Below, in pieces: positions 46,668 to 59,496 of a stretch of DNA of 64,000 nucleotides. Numbering within the stretch: position 1 is the first letter of the stretch; every line of letters begins with the position of its first letter. Position numbers and translations under genes: made by a program. This DNA comes from Ananas comosus (taxonomy: Eukaryota; Streptophyta; Magnoliopsida; Poales; Bromeliaceae), in the NCBI RefSeq assembly GCF_001540865.1, contig NC_033638.1:4007125-4071124 (forward strand). Direction: 5' to 3'. The notes under the pieces were generated by a model that saw only the letters and a program-made list of their open reading frames with translations, did no database searches and was not told the origin of the DNA.

Positions 46668-47102
46668 ATTAATTTCTTATTTTATTAATATATTAATTTA
46701 TCAGCTTAATTTGTTAACTTATCAAATTATTTATAGTTAGTCAATTTATTAATTAACAGTACTCATTTGTAATTAATTAATGATTAATTAATGTCCTAAT
46801 TAATTTTTTAATTAACATTTATGACTATCTAATAATATTCATGATAAATAAATAAATTAATTTATTAAATATCATTCACTTAATATTTTGATGTTAATTA
46901 ATTGTATACAATATTATTATTTAACTAGTATAATTACTCTTATTCCTATTATTCCTATCTAACTATCCAAACACCATTTTTCTAATTCTTAAAAATAACC
47001 CACTTTTTATCCAAACGTAAAATTGGTCTTATTCCCATTTATCCCCGAAGTTGTACCTATCCCAGAAATAAAAAAAAAAATATTCCCGAACCAAACGATA
47101 CC
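46668..47102. other. Right half of the PIF-like element
   Basis: AT-rich TTAATTAA-type sequence ending in the inverted terminal repeat. No coding potential. Confidence 0.6.
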
Positions 47103-47272
47103 TAAGAACATCCAGTAATCTTGTGTAGAAGGTTTATTGTCATAAAAGTTTACTAGTTTGTACATTTAGTTTAACTCTCCACATATTACAATGTACAACA
47201 TTTGATGTTTATGCTATTATTCGTGGTCGTAAAACAACCATAAAAACGTCGAATTGAAAATTTTCTCACAAT

Positions 47273-47440
47273 ACCGACCGTCCCTAGAGCAAGTGGTAAA
47301 AGGCTTGGTGGTTGGTACCTGAGGTCCCAAGTTCGAATCCTAGTTGATTCACATTTCCAGCTAAGTTAATTTCTAAATGAAATAAACGAAGCGGGTAGCG
47401 TGCTACCTATCTCTCTCAAAAAAAAAAAAAAAAAAAAAAA
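47273..47440 (+). mobile_element. tRNA-derived SINE, copy 2 (best preserved)
   Basis: It begins ACCGACCGTCCCTAGAGC. An A-box-like TAGAGCAAGTGG lies at about 47285, a B box GTTCGAATCC at about 47332, a conserved body, and a 24-base A-tail. It is flanked by an exact 9-bp duplication TCTCACAAT (47264-47272 and 47441-47449). Confidence 0.92.
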
Positions 47441-47809
47441 TCTCACAATTTCCGAGTTCAGTGAATTGAAGTTGTCATGAATTGACACCATGTTAAATTG
47501 GTCCATACTAATGGGATGGGTCTAGGCCAGGTTTATGCTATGTGCCTTCTTGGCCTATATCAAGAGTTTGTGGCCTATATCTAGAGTTAGTGGTCATAAA
47601 CCTGACCCTAGCCTGTGATAATCAAAAGCCTTGGTGAGCTGGGACTGAATAATGGTCAGTTTGCTTATCTATTTTCCTTTCGATTTGAAGGGAACATGCT
47701 CTGTGCCCTTTGATCATTTTTGCTTTCCTTAGTAGGGCAATACTCCATGTAATGGCAAATAACAGAACTGCAACCACTAATACAAGAAACGGATTCCATG
47801 CTTGTGTGA

Positions 47810-47942
47810 TAGGAGCAACAAAACTTTCTTAACATGAATTGCAATGTACATATTGTCATAGATGAACCCCCTTTCCCGATAGGAGCAACAAAACTTTCTT
47901 AGCACGAATTGCAACGTACGTCTTGTTATAGAAACCCCCTTC
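47810..47942. repeat. Two tandem units of about 65-70 bp
   Basis: GATAGGAGCAACAAAACTTT, followed by an AATTGCAA-YGTAC block, occurs at 47810 and again at 47878 with a few changes. Confidence 0.7.
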
Positions 47943-48015
47943 CTGTGGGCCGTGAGCTGGCCCTGATCTATGAAGTCTTGCATGGCATTATATATAAATG
48001 GCGTCAATAGTTATN

Positions 48016-48166
48016 TTTTTTTTTGAGAGATAGATAGCACGCTACCCGCTTTGTTTATTTCATTTAGAAATAAACTTAGCTGAAAATGTGAATCAACTAG
48101 GATTCGAACTTGGGTCTCGGGTACCAACCACCGAGCCCTTTGTCACTTGCTCTAGGGACGGTCGGT
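48016..48166 (-). mobile_element. tRNA-derived SINE, copy 3
   Basis: Minus-strand copy with the same boxes and body as 47273-47440. The T run at its left end abuts N 48015, so the A-tail length and target duplication cannot be read. Confidence 0.85.
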
Positions 48167-48606
48167 ATGATAAAATTGATTTTACGGTTCATAGTTCTCA
48201 ATAAAGAGGATCTGAAAGTTGTATTTCAAGATTTAACTAGCTGTATAAATTCAATATGGAAATGAAAATCGTAATTCTATTTAATTGGCCATTAGCTTGT
48301 TAGCACGATCAAATCGGAAAAAGGCTGTTTGGAGTCGTTAATCATCAGGCTTATTTGAAAGAGCTAACGTGGTTCTCTCGTACTGGTCTGTGTTTATGAG
48401 ATGATATCTAAGTAGACTCTTGTTGATGGTTATGCATTTGGACTTCTTTTTGGTTGTTGAGTCCCACTTCTTGTGTTCTCTTCATCATGTAGGTTTCCTT
48501 ATTGGTCTTTTTCATCACAATGCAGTCTCACCCGAGTAGGAAATTAGTAAATATCTATACCAAAAAAAAAAATTGTAGTAGTTACTTTTTCACCCACAGT
48601 TTCATG

Positions 48607-48934
48607 CAAGGTTTTAAGTGCTTATTCACCGTGCCGTACTGTGCCAACAAAATACCGACACGATATAGATCCTGTGCCAAAGGCACAGTTCAAAACCCTC
48701 TATTTTTTTAATTAGTAAGTAATTTTCTCAATAAAGTTCAAAAGATGTGATAAAAAGATATAATAAATAGTTAGAATATTTTGTTGTTAAAGAAAATAAA
48801 TATTTCATGTTATTATGTGTCGGCACACAAGAATTTTTTTGACCGGCACGCATCGGCACGGCTAGGCACGCACTGTGCCATACCTTGCCGGCAAGTTTCT
48901 AGCACGACCCTGTACCACGACACTTAAATCCTTA
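48607..48934. mobile_element. hAT-type MITE, copy 2
   Basis: 328 bp. CAAGGTTTTAAGTG at the left and CACTTAAATCCTTA at the right, with an exact 8-bp duplication GTTTCATG (48599-48606 and 48935-48942). Nearly the same core as 43967-44308. Confidence 0.9.
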
Positions 48935-48942
48935 GTTTCATG

Positions 48943-51900
48943 GATTTAAAATCTGTCCATGCGGGCGGAGAAGCAGCAGTTTGTGTTATTATTTGCTTTT
49001 CTTAAACATTATTTGGTGCAGTTGATTTCATTGCCTTTCTTATAGCCCTAGTGTGCTACGCAGCCTACGCTTATAGCTATATCGCTAAAATATACATATC
49101 TTTTCATTGCTTCGCTATTTAGCCGAAGCACGTCTTGAGCTGCCCATAATTCTTCTATTTATAATTTATGTAAACCAAATTAATGCTAAAATGTATTTGA
49201 CTAGTCATGTTGTGGGTATACAAATGGCAATTCTCTCGTTTGATTTGAGTGCTTGTAGTTACAATCTTAGCAATCGTCTTGATGCTGTCATTTTTTATTA
49301 TTTATCGTGGAGTTATATTTCCGTTAAATTAACTGAATGGTTAAACCAAACACCCATTGAATCCAGTTTTATTAATCATTGGAATGAATAGGTAGTTTTT
49401 CATGCAAAACCAAGTATAGAAATGACAGCAACAACAGTTTCGCCTTGTGGAAGTACAATGAATAAACAAGAGAATTTCATATTTTAAGCAATCGTCTGAG
49501 CAATACAGAGTTTTTTTTTTCTTGGTTTTCCAACCTTGACATTCTTCTTTCTTACACTCCAAAATCTCGCTTAATGATGAGCTATGCAGTCAAATTTCTT
49601 CAGGATAAAAGCTTCTGTGGACTTTCAATTGTTGTTAATGCTGCAGCTATGTTTGAATGATCCACGATCCCTCAGCCTCTCGTAATAAATGAGCTTGATA
49701 GCTCCTAACTCTATTACATGGGTGAATCAAAGTTCACAAAACAAAGCATGATTGCTGATTGTATGGTTTTTTGGTATTTTTTTTCCTTTTTTTTTAAAAA
49801 AAAGTTGGCACGAGGCGTTGAAGATCTTTTCTTATATATATTGGATATTCCAACAAAAACATTGTGGATCTATCCTTGCTAAATTTCGTCAACCACCTCA
49901 AACTGCTCTAACATCATGGAAATTGGAATGCGCAATCGCATTTGAAACCCTTACTGGGTAGATCTCTGCTGATCATATTTTTGTTTCCTTCCTCAGACTA
50001 TTTGTTTCTACATACCTTTTATCCTCCTTAGAGAATTATGCCGAGCAATAGATTTTTTATCCTTTGTTGTTTAACCTATATTTTTCTCTTTAATAATGCC
50101 ATAATGATCTACTGATTAGTCACATGATGGCTGATGTAGGGGCATGTCAAATTTGGCGCTCGAAGGGGGAGAGCGGTGATTATGTTGGCACATTCCGTTA
50201 ATTTCTTCCCTTATGCCTTTTTTTTCTTTTTTTTTTCTTTTGGGGTCCCGCCTTTTCTTTCATTGTGCCTTGCATCAGTATATCTTGAACATGATCATGC
50301 TATCGGGACAATAAGAAAGAGACTGAAGCAAGCAAACTGTTCCAAAGAAAGGTTACAGAGTCTCAGACAGAACATTGCTTCTACTTAGGATTGAAAGGGA
50401 GATAGGTGATTCATGGTATAAACACGAATAAGTAGGAGATCAAAGGTGTAAATTATTATCTGCTATGTTTCTATTCTATAGTCATTTCCGCTTTCAGACT
50501 CTTGTTTGCATGTCGTGCTACATGGCCGCGTGCGTACGGAATAAATGATTCCAACGGGCAAAGATCTTTTCAAAAAGTTGTAGTGGACCTGTGCTTAAGC
50601 AGATGAGATTGGTCCAGCGATCGACCTTTCAGATCCAATCTTGCGCCGTGTTTTGGAATCTGCAAAGGCACAGTCGTTAACAAAACCTCAATTAAGTGGT
50701 CCCTGACAGGCTGTGTAGCTGTCATAACTCCGTTCCATTGATTGCGCAAGTGCTGCCCCTTTTGAATGGCAGGTTATCTCATTTGTTAGGTGTGTGTGTG
50801 TGTGATATGTTCTCTATGCAGTGTTAAGCACCACAGTTTTGAAGAGCTTTTGTACAACAAGAATCAGCACCATGGTGTTTGTCAAACACTAATAAAGGGT
50901 AAAATGTATGGACAGTCCCTGTACCATCCTGAAATTATTTATCGGGATACTACAGGGGCTGTCTGTACATTTTAGTCAACACAAATTCTAGAAATTAAAT
51001 TGTGGAGAAAAAAAAAAAGAAATTATAGTGAAATTGATTGCAAATGAGGCTAAATTAGAAACAAATATTGGAAAAAAAAAACTCCGAATAATTTTCTTGA
51101 AACTCATTCTCTCTGTGTTATCCTGAATTTGAGGCTTTCTGCACCAAAAACAAACTCTTGAATGAAGGTATTGGTGCAAGGACAATATGCTACTACTTAA
51201 ATATGAAATGAAAAAAAAGTGAGCGAAAGATCGCACCGAATCGAAGGTAAATTGAATTTCTAGCCTAAGAAAAAAAAATCATTTGCAGCTGCAGCTGTAC
51301 TGTACACTAAGGGGGGGGGGGGTTTCTTCGTTCTTTTTGTTTTGGAGTGACTCTCCAACTTGTTACTGTTGATATTCAGATGAGTGTGGCCTCGTGAAAT
51401 CTAGCACAGTGAAAAAAAGGACCAAACGAAACAAGCCATTAAACATTGTGCCCATTAAACAGGTCCAAAACAGGAACAAGAACACAAGATAGCACACCTG
51501 TTGTTGCAGCTCTGCAGGTAGGGGAATGTGTTATTCCCTGAGCAAATAATGGGGGCCCTTTTGATTCCATTTGGGACAGAGGGAACCTACAATTATTGCT
51601 GTAAGAGTTTGGATTGGTCTTTGGCTGATGCTGATGAATGTGGCTTCATTTCTAAGTAACAGAAAATGACAACAACGGGTTCGTCGTCATTTATGTTGGG
51701 TGGGTCCCCCGCAAAGTGTCTTCCTCTCTATAAGTTAATTAGTATGTTTGACAAATTTATATAGTACTTTAGACTGCAGGTATGAACCAATCAAAATTCT
51801 TTACGTTATATATGTCTGTACATCTGCAATCTATGAGAAGGTAATACTTGAGGGGCTTCTCAGTAACGCTTAAAAGAATAGCATCTCTCAATCTGTAAAG

Positions 51901-52849
51901 ACATGTTACCGTATTAGAGTTTTATCAGATGTGTATTCTGTAAATTAGGATTTGACAAAATAAGGATATGGCACGAGTCCTTTAGCGACCCTTGCGGAGG
52001 CAAGCAAGCTCAGCGAGACAACAGGCATGAGTCTTTTTCAATGCCTATTGTCTCGCTCCTTAGTTCCTATCTGCTCTAGCCGCTCGCTGTAATAGCTTTC
52101 ATGCATCTTGGATGGCTCACGCCTCCTACTCCGGGTATTTTCCCTCAGCTAGAGGTTGCTCGGTGGTCGATCGACCTGCTGCATGCGTACATGGGTGCAT
52201 GCGTAAGGACATGGTGAGTGACTCGACTCATACTGCGGTAACCATAGTAAACGCCTCCTTGTCCCGAAATGGACGTCCGATTTAAATGACCAGGTACAAC
52301 ATCGCACTTGGACACCCGAGGATTGCGGAAGCAGCAGCAGACTGGCTCGATGCTCGTGTCTCCATCGACAACTTGCGCATCCAATTTGGAGATTTAAGCA
52401 CCATTGTGACAGCCAGCTGTTTGCAAATCGCTGCTCATTTTTGGTTCGACAGTTAGCTCCACAAAGACTCGGTCGCAGTCGGCGCGTACGTTTGCCAAAT
52501 GAGCCCAGCTAGATCTTTATTAGGTAATTGAGCTCGGTTGTGTTCCGTCGGTTTGATTATTAATTCTTGGAAAATATAAAATGCAGACAAGAATAATAGA
52601 TTGCAGAAAATTATTTTTGGATTTTTGGACGTTGCACCGATAAAATTCCAATAATAAGTTGAGTTTAATAGTTCAGATGTGACGAAATTTCATATAAATA
52701 AGAATCCTCACAATTCTTTTTCTAGGGGTTAGTAGGTGGGTCAGCATCCCAGGCCGCGTGGTTAAGGTCCGATTATGTCAAGTCATTATCGAGACTACTA
52801 AGTGTTGTATGTATATGTTTTATTCAGTGAATTAGTTGTCCTTTTCGTT
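48943..52849. other. AT-rich intergenic DNA with a short hairpin
   Basis: No convincing gene. It holds a short inverted repeat at 50900-50974, a (GT)n run near 50790 and a G run near 51310. The small open frames are not recognisable. Confidence 0.5.
50900..50974. repeat. Miniature hairpin, about 30-bp arms
   Basis: TAAAATGTATGGACAGTCCC at the left pairs with GGGGCTGTCTGTACATTTTA at the right, with a few mismatches and a short loop. The flanks and size suit a very small MITE. A transcribed foldback is possible. Confidence 0.7.
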
Positions 52850-53280
52850 AGAACAAAAGCAAAAAGTATCTAAATTCGTCGGGCACAAAAATGCCAAAAG
52901 AGAATCGAGAAAGAGAGAAGAAAAATAGAGCCATACGGATTTACATGATTCGGCCACTGGCCTATATCCACGAATGAAGACGTAATGGAGATCTTCATTA
53001 TAATCAAACTGATGTAGAAAATATGCTTCTCTTATAAAACACTAGCTAGTTTAAAAAAATATACTCATACTCCCTCTCATCTACCACACCAGATCCATAG
53101 AATAAAGATTATATTTATAATTGTGGCTAAATCCTAATTCGACTAGGAATACAAATCCATTGAGACTATGTGTAATCTCAATTAGATTAGGCATAATCTA
53201 AACTTAACTTAATGGGATAACCAAATCAGAATATAGTTAGAAAATCTTGTTGTTCCAGAATTCGAGACATCTAACACTTA
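52850..53280 (-). mobile_element. Possible Copia-type LTR fragment
   Basis: On the minus strand it starts TGTTAGATGTCTCGAATTC and contains the CGTGGATATAGGCCAGTGGC / CCGAATCATGTAAATCCG region typical of the R-U5 part of many plant Copia LTRs. It ends near TTCGTTAGAACA. No partner LTR or target duplication was found. Confidence 0.35.
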
Positions 53281-55003
53281 TCGTACAGCTTGAGCTTGTG
53301 GAATAGTGATTAGTGCTAACGATCCGCATTATGGTCTCCTTATTACAGAGTAATGTGACCTGCACCGAACTGAAGCTCCAATAGCTCTAGAGAGTCTTTA
53401 ACCATAGGGTTTCTAAAGTAATCTGCTATTACATTACGCAAGTTTCAAACCAACTTTATACAATGAAATCATAAAAATGATCAAACGATAGAGCAAACGA
53501 GAATATTATAAGTGAAGACAATTCTCTAATTAATGAAGGAGAAAATTTATGCTCAGCTTATCTTCCTTCTCAAGAGTAGATTCAACTTTAAAAGCCCTTT
53601 TCCTTTCTTCTCGGAGTGAAGTGCATGTTTGGTCCGCAAACTATGAGGCGGGTGACATTTTGGTTCTCAAACTTTAATTTACTATAATTTTTTGGTCAAA
53701 CTTTCAGAATTGTTGCAATCAAGTCTCGAAACTGAGTTTACGTAATTAAATATTTGACGTATCGTTAATGTAAAAGTGATGTATCACTTTATTTTATTGT
53801 TGCATCATTAATCACAATATTTTTACATAACTTTACATTAATAATTTGTCAACATTTAGTTCGCTTAATTAGAATATAGAACTTAATTGCAATGATTCTA
53901 AAATTTGAATTAAAAGTTACTATATATTAAAATTTGAGAACCCAAATGTCACTTGACTAATAATTTTTTTTAAAAAAATCTTCCGTCTCTTTCAATTTCT
54001 TTGTTCCCTAGACCTAGGGTTATAAATAGCACTACAATAGACGTCTATTAATTGCATAATTCTACAAGAACCCCATATTTGCTACTATTAATTCAGATTG
54101 ATTATTAAATATTTTCGCATTACATAATATATAGTACAAGAAATCATTTTCTGAAGCATCATTCAATTAAATAGTTCTGAAGCATTTTTAATATATAATT
54201 ATCATATTGCCCTAGATGTGACTATTCTCCATCTATTTCGCATATAATTAGTTAGGTATTATAATCCTGATCAGTAATTTAATTGTTGCAACGAAGGCTT
54301 TCTCTAGGACTTTTTAGACTACTAAGTCTACTGAATATTTTTATTGTAAAAACAGTTATTCAAAATTTTTAGGCGGCGGATGGTTTACCATTTTTAGAAA
54401 ATAGTGAATGATTCATCGCTTTCACATATATAACTTATATGTTTTTTACATTTGAACTCGAAAAATAATTTTATTACTTTGCAGAAAACAGTGAGTGATG
54501 CGGTAATTCATTCACCGCATATAACTAATTTTGTAAATAACTTTCTTACAAAATTATTTTTGTAATTATAATATTCTTTAAGGCTATTAATAAATAAATT
54601 CTTTTCTCTAGTTCACAACATTGACATTTGGCAAAAACTGAGTAGTAACTTGTTCCATTTTATATTTTCCTAAAATTTGATGGGGTTCGAGCTAATAAGC
54701 AATGACAAAATTAGAAAAGCCTATTTTTCGTTTTCATACTATGTTTGAGTTTGTAGCTAGGAAGAGAGCTATTTGTTATGAGAAAGTACAGTAAAAAAAA
54801 TATTCTATTTATTTTCATAAGTAATAACGTGCCATGCACATCAAATCAGACTTAATATGTGAAATTTAAGATCCCACCGACAAGTAGAGGCAAATATGTA
54901 CATATATGCCCACAAAATGCATTATGGGCAAAAGTGCACCAAGAAAATTTTATATTTATTTTCATAAATGATAGCTTATAGTGTTGTTTAGACATAGGCC
55001 ATA
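53281..55003. other. AT-rich intergenic DNA
   Basis: No gene or element that I can support. Confidence 0.5.
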
Positions 55004-55362
55004 TTTGGATGCATAAATATTGTATTCTGCATCTCTTTTTGATTGCTTCAGAAACTTGTAATATTTGATAGATAAAAATGTGACTAAATGCTAAGAATGA
55101 ATACAATGAATACAATGAAAATAAGATAAGTCACCTCGCAAGTAAAAGATAATATGTTACCGGCTTATTTGGATGCATAAATATTGTATTCTGCATCTCT
55201 CTGAAGCAATTGTATTCTGCATCTCTCTTTGATTGCTTCAGAAGCTTGAAATATTTGATAGATAAAAATGTGATTAAATGCTAAGAATGAATACAGTGTT
55301 CAGCTTTTAAATTATTTTTTAGGAATAAGATAAGTCACCTCACAAGTAAAAGACATTATCTT
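55004..55362. repeat. Tandem duplication of about 160-190 bp
   Basis: GATGCATAAATATTGTATTC occurs at about 55009 and 55171. Each is followed by the same AATATTTGATAGATAAAAAT block and by a GATAAGTCACCTC block. A smaller internal repeat of TTGTATTCTGCATCTCT is seen in the second unit. Confidence 0.75.
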
Positions 55363-55442
55363 ACTAAATTTTAGACGTCAAAATCTACTAACGAGGAAAA
55401 ATTAATCAAACTCTTTAACTTTCAATCATACTATAAAATGTA

Positions 55443-55595
55443 TTTTTTTTGAGAGATAGGTACCATGCTATCTGCTTCGTTTATTTTATTTAGAAATAAA
55501 CTTAACTAAAAATATAAATCAACTAGGATTCGAACCTGGGACCTTAAGTATCAACCATTTAAAGCTCTTTGTCACTTGTGCTAGAAAAAGTCGAT
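55443..55595 (-). mobile_element. tRNA-derived SINE, copy 4 (diverged)
   Basis: Minus-strand copy with a recognisable B box (GTTCGAATCC near 55525) and body. It is flanked by a 17-bp near-duplication AATCATACTATAAAATG (55424-55440) and AATCATACAATGAAATG (55596-55612). Confidence 0.85.
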
Positions 55596-55612
55596 AATCA
55601 TACAATGAAATG

Positions 55613-58217
55613 TTCATACATAATTTTGTTAATTTGATTTTTATACACCTATCGAAACAGAGAGAATAGCTCCGCCTGTATCTACCCCAATTTCTTTTCA
55701 CCTAATGATAAGATTTTGTGATGCGAGCCAATTTGGCGTTAAAGTTCCTAGAAAAACGCAATTCAACCAAGATGACTTGAAAATTTCGTTGAATTCAGTA
55801 ATTTTTACAATCGGCGCGATAAATTTTTAAATGATCATAGCTTTTTATTCGAGTATCTGATTTCAGTGTGCAACCCTAATTCGAAAAACACTTTTTCGCG
55901 TCAAATGACATTAAGTTCAGAGATATATTAGGATTTATTATCTTTGTCTAATAATAGAATTGGGATCTTGCTTTTATACATAGGGGTGACATTGGGTTAA
56001 TATAATTAGATTTTTTTTTTTTTTATGATTTGAATAATAATATTTTGTCTTTGTCGAAGAATTTAATTTTCGTGTATCATCTTTTTTCATCCTTATGTTT
56101 CTTCTCTCTCAACACGGCTTAAGTCTGCATTCACTTAAGTTGGAAAAAATGAAACAAAATAAGAATTAGTAAACAAGATCCTTTTTTTTTTTTTTTTTTT
56201 TTTCTTCTCTCTGAGATAAAGAAAAGTAAAAAGTTTTAAGGCCTGGGAGTGGGGACCAAGTAAGCATGCATTATGATGCGTGGAGTGCCAGCAGCAGACT
56301 GCAAATTGCCCTGCTCCAGTGCTCCTTGGGGAGCCGGCGGCTGGTTTCGAGCTGGTTAGAAAATGACTCGTACGGTGGCATCACTTTTCCGACCAATATG
56401 CCATATATTCCTGCAGGCATGGGAGATGATACAACTGGTTATGATTCGTCTGTATTGATACTTATCTAAAATATTTCTAATTTATATGAGATAAAAAATA
56501 AAATTTAAAGATAAATTTTATTCTGTTTAAATTTTTATTTGTGTGGGATCCGGTTAGAACAAAATTGTGATTAATATCTTTCCTATGCCGTATAAATATA
56601 TAAGGTATTGGCCACATACGATATACAAAAAAAAAAGAAAAGAGAATAACCTCTCGACCAAAATGCTCTCTATCTTGGATTCACTCTAGGGTATCATCAA
56701 AAACCCTAGAGATTTGGACAGTGTGCTGTGATCGACTTTGATAGTCAAATTGGAACGATAAAGAACAACGCTGAAGACAAAAATGTTCTAGAAGTCGAGA
56801 TAGATTCTAGATGGATCAAGGAGTTCGTAAAACAAGACGACATCGGATTTTAATAATCACAATATAATTCCGCAGCAAAAAAGTATGTAAAATTTATGTA
56901 ATTTTTTTTTTTATCTTGATTTGGTTTATTAATTTTCCAACAAATAATATTCGGGAATGTAGTTACACACGTATTCAAAAGGTTAAAAAGTAACGACCTT
57001 AATTTTCTATACTACGGAACATAACATTTGAATTGGGTAAGTAAGTTCCAAATGTGTCGATTTCACTAATAAACGTTTTTAAGTCACGCTTGCATTAATT
57101 ACATAGATATTAATTTTACAGTATATATTAACACCTAATTTTGAAAGCGATCGAGCACAAATTCGAGAGAGAAACGTAGAGGGCTTTGGAGTAGGATTCA
57201 TGCTTCGGTGGACAATTATAGTTTTTAGGTGGATTACTTCGGTGAAAGTACGTAGTACCTTGGCCTCGATAAAGCTTGCTGAATGTTAAATATAAAAATG
57301 TTTAAACACCACCTTCTAACAGCTTAAACTTTTAGAGTACAACGGTTGTTTTACATGGTATTAAAGAAGGAGGTCCTGAGTTCGAGTCACGCCAGACTCC
57401 TAGCATATTAATTTTCTTCCATTTAATTCAAACTCACGTCATGGGCCGATTAAAAAAGGCTCGAGCCCAGACGTAGAGTACAATGGCTGAAAGCGAAAGG
57501 CTTCGGCAAGACCCGAGAAGCCAAGTTTGGAGGACGTATGAAAGTCCAATTTCAAACAGTAAGCACTGATGGATCTATAAAAAGGTATGATTTTCCAATT
57601 CAAGGAAATGATGCATAACCGCCACATGAATGTCGCAAAGTATTCGTTCGTATCTTTTGTGGAAGCGACTCGCTCTAAAGTGCATGAAGTTCTAAATCAT
57701 AGAGATTGATTTACGTGTCCTTTATCGTCCACGAAAGCCTTTTAACGCTCCCAACCTGCGGTAGATCAAGCTATGGACAAATTAGACGTAAAATTCACTA
57801 TTTAAGATTTTCTAGAAGCAATAGATTAATAAAGAGTATGGTTTCTCTCTCACGACCGCTGCTAAGTATACGGATCAAAACTAATCAAATCAAAATTCAA
57901 TTTTTAGTTGAGAAAATATACTTAAGTAAAAAAAATAATTTTAAAACACATAAGTAATAAAAATGCCCTACACATGTACTACAAGGCACTTTTTTTTAAT
58001 TTACTCCCTTTATTTTAATGTTTTTATTAACAACTTACTAATTGCCATTATAAAGAAGACTAGTTTTATAATAAGTTTTTTTTGCAGAATTATAATTAAT
58101 TTACTATTGTCATAAAAAATAAAAATAGAGAAAATAGTATTTTATATATGATATATATATATACTATATAGTATATATATATATATTAATATATATATAC
58201 TATATATATATAATATA
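55613..58217. other. AT-rich intergenic DNA with a retroelement relic
   Basis: No gene seen. A relic near 57310-57480 has a degenerate primer-site-like CATGGTATTAAAG followed by GGTCCTGAGTTCGAGTC, a pattern found in small plant retroelements, but no LTR pair was found. Confidence 0.45.
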
Positions 58218-58775
58218 AGTCCGGCTACTATGCTATCGCTGCCACGAGCGCTCCGTGCCTACCAGATGTGTTTTCGATAATGCGCTTCCCAAATTCGACG
58301 ATCGCGCTCTGTTAGACCTGTTGACTATTCAACTCATCTGAAAGTATTTGGAAGCTAACATTCAGTTTTTTCGATATCGATTTGACTAGTGATCCAAAAG
58401 ATCTCAAGATGTGACAATTTAATGGCCGATTGGTGTTTTGTGAGTTTAACGGGTAAAACAATCCAATGCGATGAAAATGTGTAATAGAAAATTTTTTCAC
58501 TATTTTTAGTACAAGATCAATATACTGATTCTTGAATTTAAATCTTTTCATCATCATTTTCGTGAGATTTTTATTTTCAGCCGTTCAATCAATTTAGACT
58601 ACTTGTTGATAGTTAAATAATATCGAAAAAAAGTTATGAAATTTAAGTTCTAAATAACTTTCAATAGTGTAGATCAAGTCTAACGGAGCCGAATCGTCGA
58701 TTTGGAAGCCGCATTCATCGAAAAACTTGGTGAGCACGGAGCGCGTCCGTGCTACTGATAGTATAGTAGCCCTAG
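58218..58775. mobile_element. MITE embedded in (TA)n, copy 1
   Basis: CCGGCTACTATGCTATC at the left is inverted relative to GATAGTATAGTAGCCC at the right, with TATATA tracts on both sides. A subterminal block AGATCAAGTCTAACGGAGC near 58672 is shared with the next element. Non-coding. Confidence 0.7.
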
Positions 58776-58836
58776 TTTTAATATAATATTATATTATATT
58801 ATATACTATATATATACTATATATACTTATCATATC

Positions 58837-59409
58837 GTAGCGTCTCCTGTGCTATTAGAGGCACGGAGGCCTCCGTGCTCCTAAAGCCGTTTGTCGATGA
58901 TGGAAGTTTTCAAATTGACGTCCGATCTGTTAGACTCTGATCTAACGTATTTGAACTATCTACTAGAAAAATACAATTTTGCGATTTATTCGTATCATAC
59001 TTGTCGATCGAAGGGTCAAAATCACGCGGCGAAGAAAAAAATCTCACAAAAGTGTGACTATAGCATTGAAAATTTTCCGATCAGCAGATATTGCATCTCA
59101 CTGTAAATACGTATAAAGAATTTTTTTTATCAAATTTACATCTAATTTGAATGCTTCTACACCGTTAAATACTTGCAAATGGCAAGTATGCAACGGCATT
59201 CAATAAATATTAATTTTGAAGCCCTTTGCGATCGAATAGGAGTAAATAATATCGAAAAAGTCGGCAAAAATTTATTTTCAGATTAGCTTCAAAATATGCA
59301 GATCAAGTCTAACGGAGCTGATCGTCGATTCGGACAGCTCCATCATCAAAAAGTGGCTGTAGGAGCACAGAGGCCTCACGTGCTCCTAATAGCACTACAA
59401 GACCTACTA
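58837..59409. mobile_element. MITE embedded in (TA)n, copy 2
   Basis: GTGCTATTAGAGGCACGGAG at the left pairs with CTCACGTGCTCCTAATAGCAC at the right end. AGATCAAGTCTAACGGAGC recurs near 59302. TA tracts flank it (58790-58830; 59410-59495). It is related to 58218-58775 but diverged. Confidence 0.7.
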
Positions 59410-59459
59410 TATATATATATATATAAAAAATAAAAAATATAATATATAATATATATAAT

Positions 59460-59495
<36 letters not shown>

Positions 59496-59496
<1 letters not shown>

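Larger units (their letters stand above)
42846..47102. mobile_element. PIF/Harbinger-like element split by a long LTR
   Basis: The left end GGCATTGTTTGGTT and inverted right end AACCAAACGATACC are flanked by TAA at 42843-42845 and 47103-47105, the 3-bp duplication of PIF/Harbinger and Tourist-type elements. Excluding the LTR at 43237-46667 the element is about 0.8 kb, AT-rich and non-coding, so it is a large MITE. Confidence 0.75.

Noticed and set aside
47285..47345. A tRNA gene
   Set aside because: A- and B-box-like motifs are present but no cloverleaf or acceptor pairing; the body and A-tail show it is a SINE.
50176..50388. 70-residue frame with a hydrophobic start
   Set aside because: The hydrophobic part comes from a T-rich tract; there is no support for a gene.
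57310..57480. A complete TRIM or SMART element
   Set aside because: The primer-site-like motif is degenerate and I found no paired LTRs or target duplication.
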